Source: Peptoniphilus ovalis
GTDB lineage: Bacteria > Bacillota > Clostridia > Tissierellales > Peptoniphilaceae
Assembly (NCBI RefSeq): GCF_018919265.1
Contig: NZ_JAHLQO010000004.1
Coordinates: forward strand, 62,001 to 126,000
Direction: 5' to 3'
DNA: 64,000 nt
Of this stretch, positions 63,304-64,000 are shown piece by piece. Made by a program: the position numbers and the translations under genes. Each line of letters opens with the position of its first letter. Position 1 is the stretch's first letter. The notes below the pieces were generated by a model. That model did no database searches, was not told the origin of the DNA, and saw only the letters and a list, made by a program, of their open reading frames with translations.

Positions 63304-64000
63304 TTACTCACTAGCTAAAACTAATTTTTCTTCTTCAAATTCAACTACTCTAAGTTTAGTGTCATATATTTTAGAAATTTTATCTTCTTCGATTACTTTT
63401 CTAGGATCGCCTTTAAATAAAATTTGTCCTTGATACATTCCTACAACTTCATCTGAATATTTTATAGATTGATTAATATCGTGAAGTACCATTATTATAG
63501 TTTTATTTAAATTTTTATTTAGTTCTTGCACTAACTTTAGGATTTCAATTTGATATTTAATATCTAGGTATGTTGTTGGTTCATCTAATAGAAGTATTTC
63601 ACTATCCTGTGCAATTGCCATTGCTATCCAAGCTCTTTGTACTTGTCCTCCTGATAGGGCGTTTACTTGTGATTTTCGAATTTTCTCGAGTCCACATACT
63701 TCTATTGCTTCTTCTATTTTCTTTTCGTCTTCTTCTTTAGCTCTTTGCATAAATCCTATATATGGATTTCTGCCATATGCTACTAATTCTTCTACTTTTA
63801 TGTCGCCTGTTATGTGGTTTTTTTGTCTTACTATGGCAACTTTTTTTGCATATTCTTTTATATCTATATTTTTTATATTTTTTCCATCAAGTGTTATTTG
63901 ACCCATCTTCGGCTTTTCTGCTCTGCTGATGAGCTTAAATAATGTTGACTTACCACATCCATTTGCTCCCAGTAGTGTTGTGATTTTATTTTTCTTAATA
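63304..64000 (-). CDS. Iron/siderophore/haem-type ABC transporter ATP-binding protein (5' end outside window)
   Basis: The last 231 or so residues of a FecE/FhuC-type ATPase. An ATG at 63906 is internal: reading upstream to the window edge continues with TTLLGANGCGKSTLFKLISR, the Walker A loop, so the true start lies beyond 64000. The Q-loop region is IVRQKNHITGDIKVEELVAYGRNPY, the signature ALSGGQVQRAWIAMAIAQD, and Walker B EILLLDEPTTYLD. These match importers of ferric siderophores, haem or B12. The permease and binding protein would be expected just upstream. It heads the visible part of the operon that contains the flavodoxin and NEAT proteins. Confidence 0.93.
   Translation of the reverse strand, partial: IKKNKITTLLGANGCGKSTLFKLISRAEKPKMGQITLDGKNIKNIDIKEYAKKVAIVRQKNHITGDIKVEELVAYGRNPYIGFMQRAKEEDEKKIEEAIEVCGLEKIRKSQVNALSGGQVQRAWIAMAIAQDSEILLLDEPTTYLDIKYQIEILKLVQELNKNLNKTIIMVLHDINQSIKYSDEVVGMYQGQILFKGDPRKVIEEDKISKIYDTKLRVVEFEEEKLVLASE

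Overview
The window looks like chromosome of an A+T-rich, low-GC, Gram-positive strict anaerobe. The best guess is a fermentative Clostridia/Tissierellia organism such as a Peptoniphilaceae coccus (Peptoniphilus, Anaerococcus or Parvimonas type). The signs are a T-box leader, an ECF vitamin transporter module, GGAGG ribosome binding sites with ATG, GTG and TTG starts, CoA-transferase and butyryl-CoA-dehydrogenase-type fermentation genes, a flavodiiron oxygen reductase, a giant 2-hydroxyacyl-CoA dehydratase activase-like protein, and a surface protein anchored by SLH domains. No phage, insertion sequence, rRNA or CRISPR array was seen. The genus is an inference.

Layout. 1-1487: tail of an unknown gene and a MATE exporter. 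1528-13438 (minus strand): an arsR / helicase-nuclease / CoA-transferase run, a frameshifted nitrilase, ileS behind an Ile T-box, an Rrf2 regulator, a SAF-domain dehydrogenase and a BaiN-like flavoprotein. 13530-15164: a CBS-type family II pyrophosphatase. 15193-24777 (minus): a His/Cys-tailed protein with a DUF4153 membrane protein, pyrC, a glycerophosphodiesterase, lysR / metE / metF, and truA. 24774-30789 (minus): ecfT-ecfA2-ecfA1, a 3-methyladenine glycosylase, a YkvA protein, pyrE, pyrF, prfB. 30957-34144 (minus): a flavodiiron protein and a triple fusion of acyl-CoA dehydrogenase, ETF-alpha FAD domain and rubredoxin, behind a near-consensus promoter with an operator-like dyad. 35202-40973 (minus): a cca-glmM-degV-xpaC-telA operon. 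41076-42488: two secreted proteins. 42537-46817: the giant activase. 47140-48082: a ferredoxin and a Ser / CAU / Phe tRNA cluster. 48182-53192: nicotinamidase, sfsA, an acetyltransferase, mgtE and a UvrD-like helicase. 53329 to the window end (minus): a probable haem/iron acquisition operon consisting of an iron-type ABC ATPase, a flavodoxin, a ~2735-residue NEAT-like/FIVAR/SLH surface protein and a small secreted NEAT protein.

Most interesting points. (1) Isoleucyl-tRNA synthetase carries GIHH in place of the class I HIGH signature, the swapped GXHH form linked to very high mupirocin resistance in another IleRS2. (2) The acyl-CoA dehydrogenase-EtfA-rubredoxin fusion next to a flavodiiron protein suggests an electron path from acyl-CoA/flavin to oxygen. 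(3) Three NEAT-like domains of the haem locus have a Met in the early 'SM' segment and a Met in the late strand where haem tyrosines usually sit, and they share the operon with a flavodoxin. (4) The nitrilase gene is intact except for one frameshift in an A6 tract. All identifications come from reading motifs; no searches were run.
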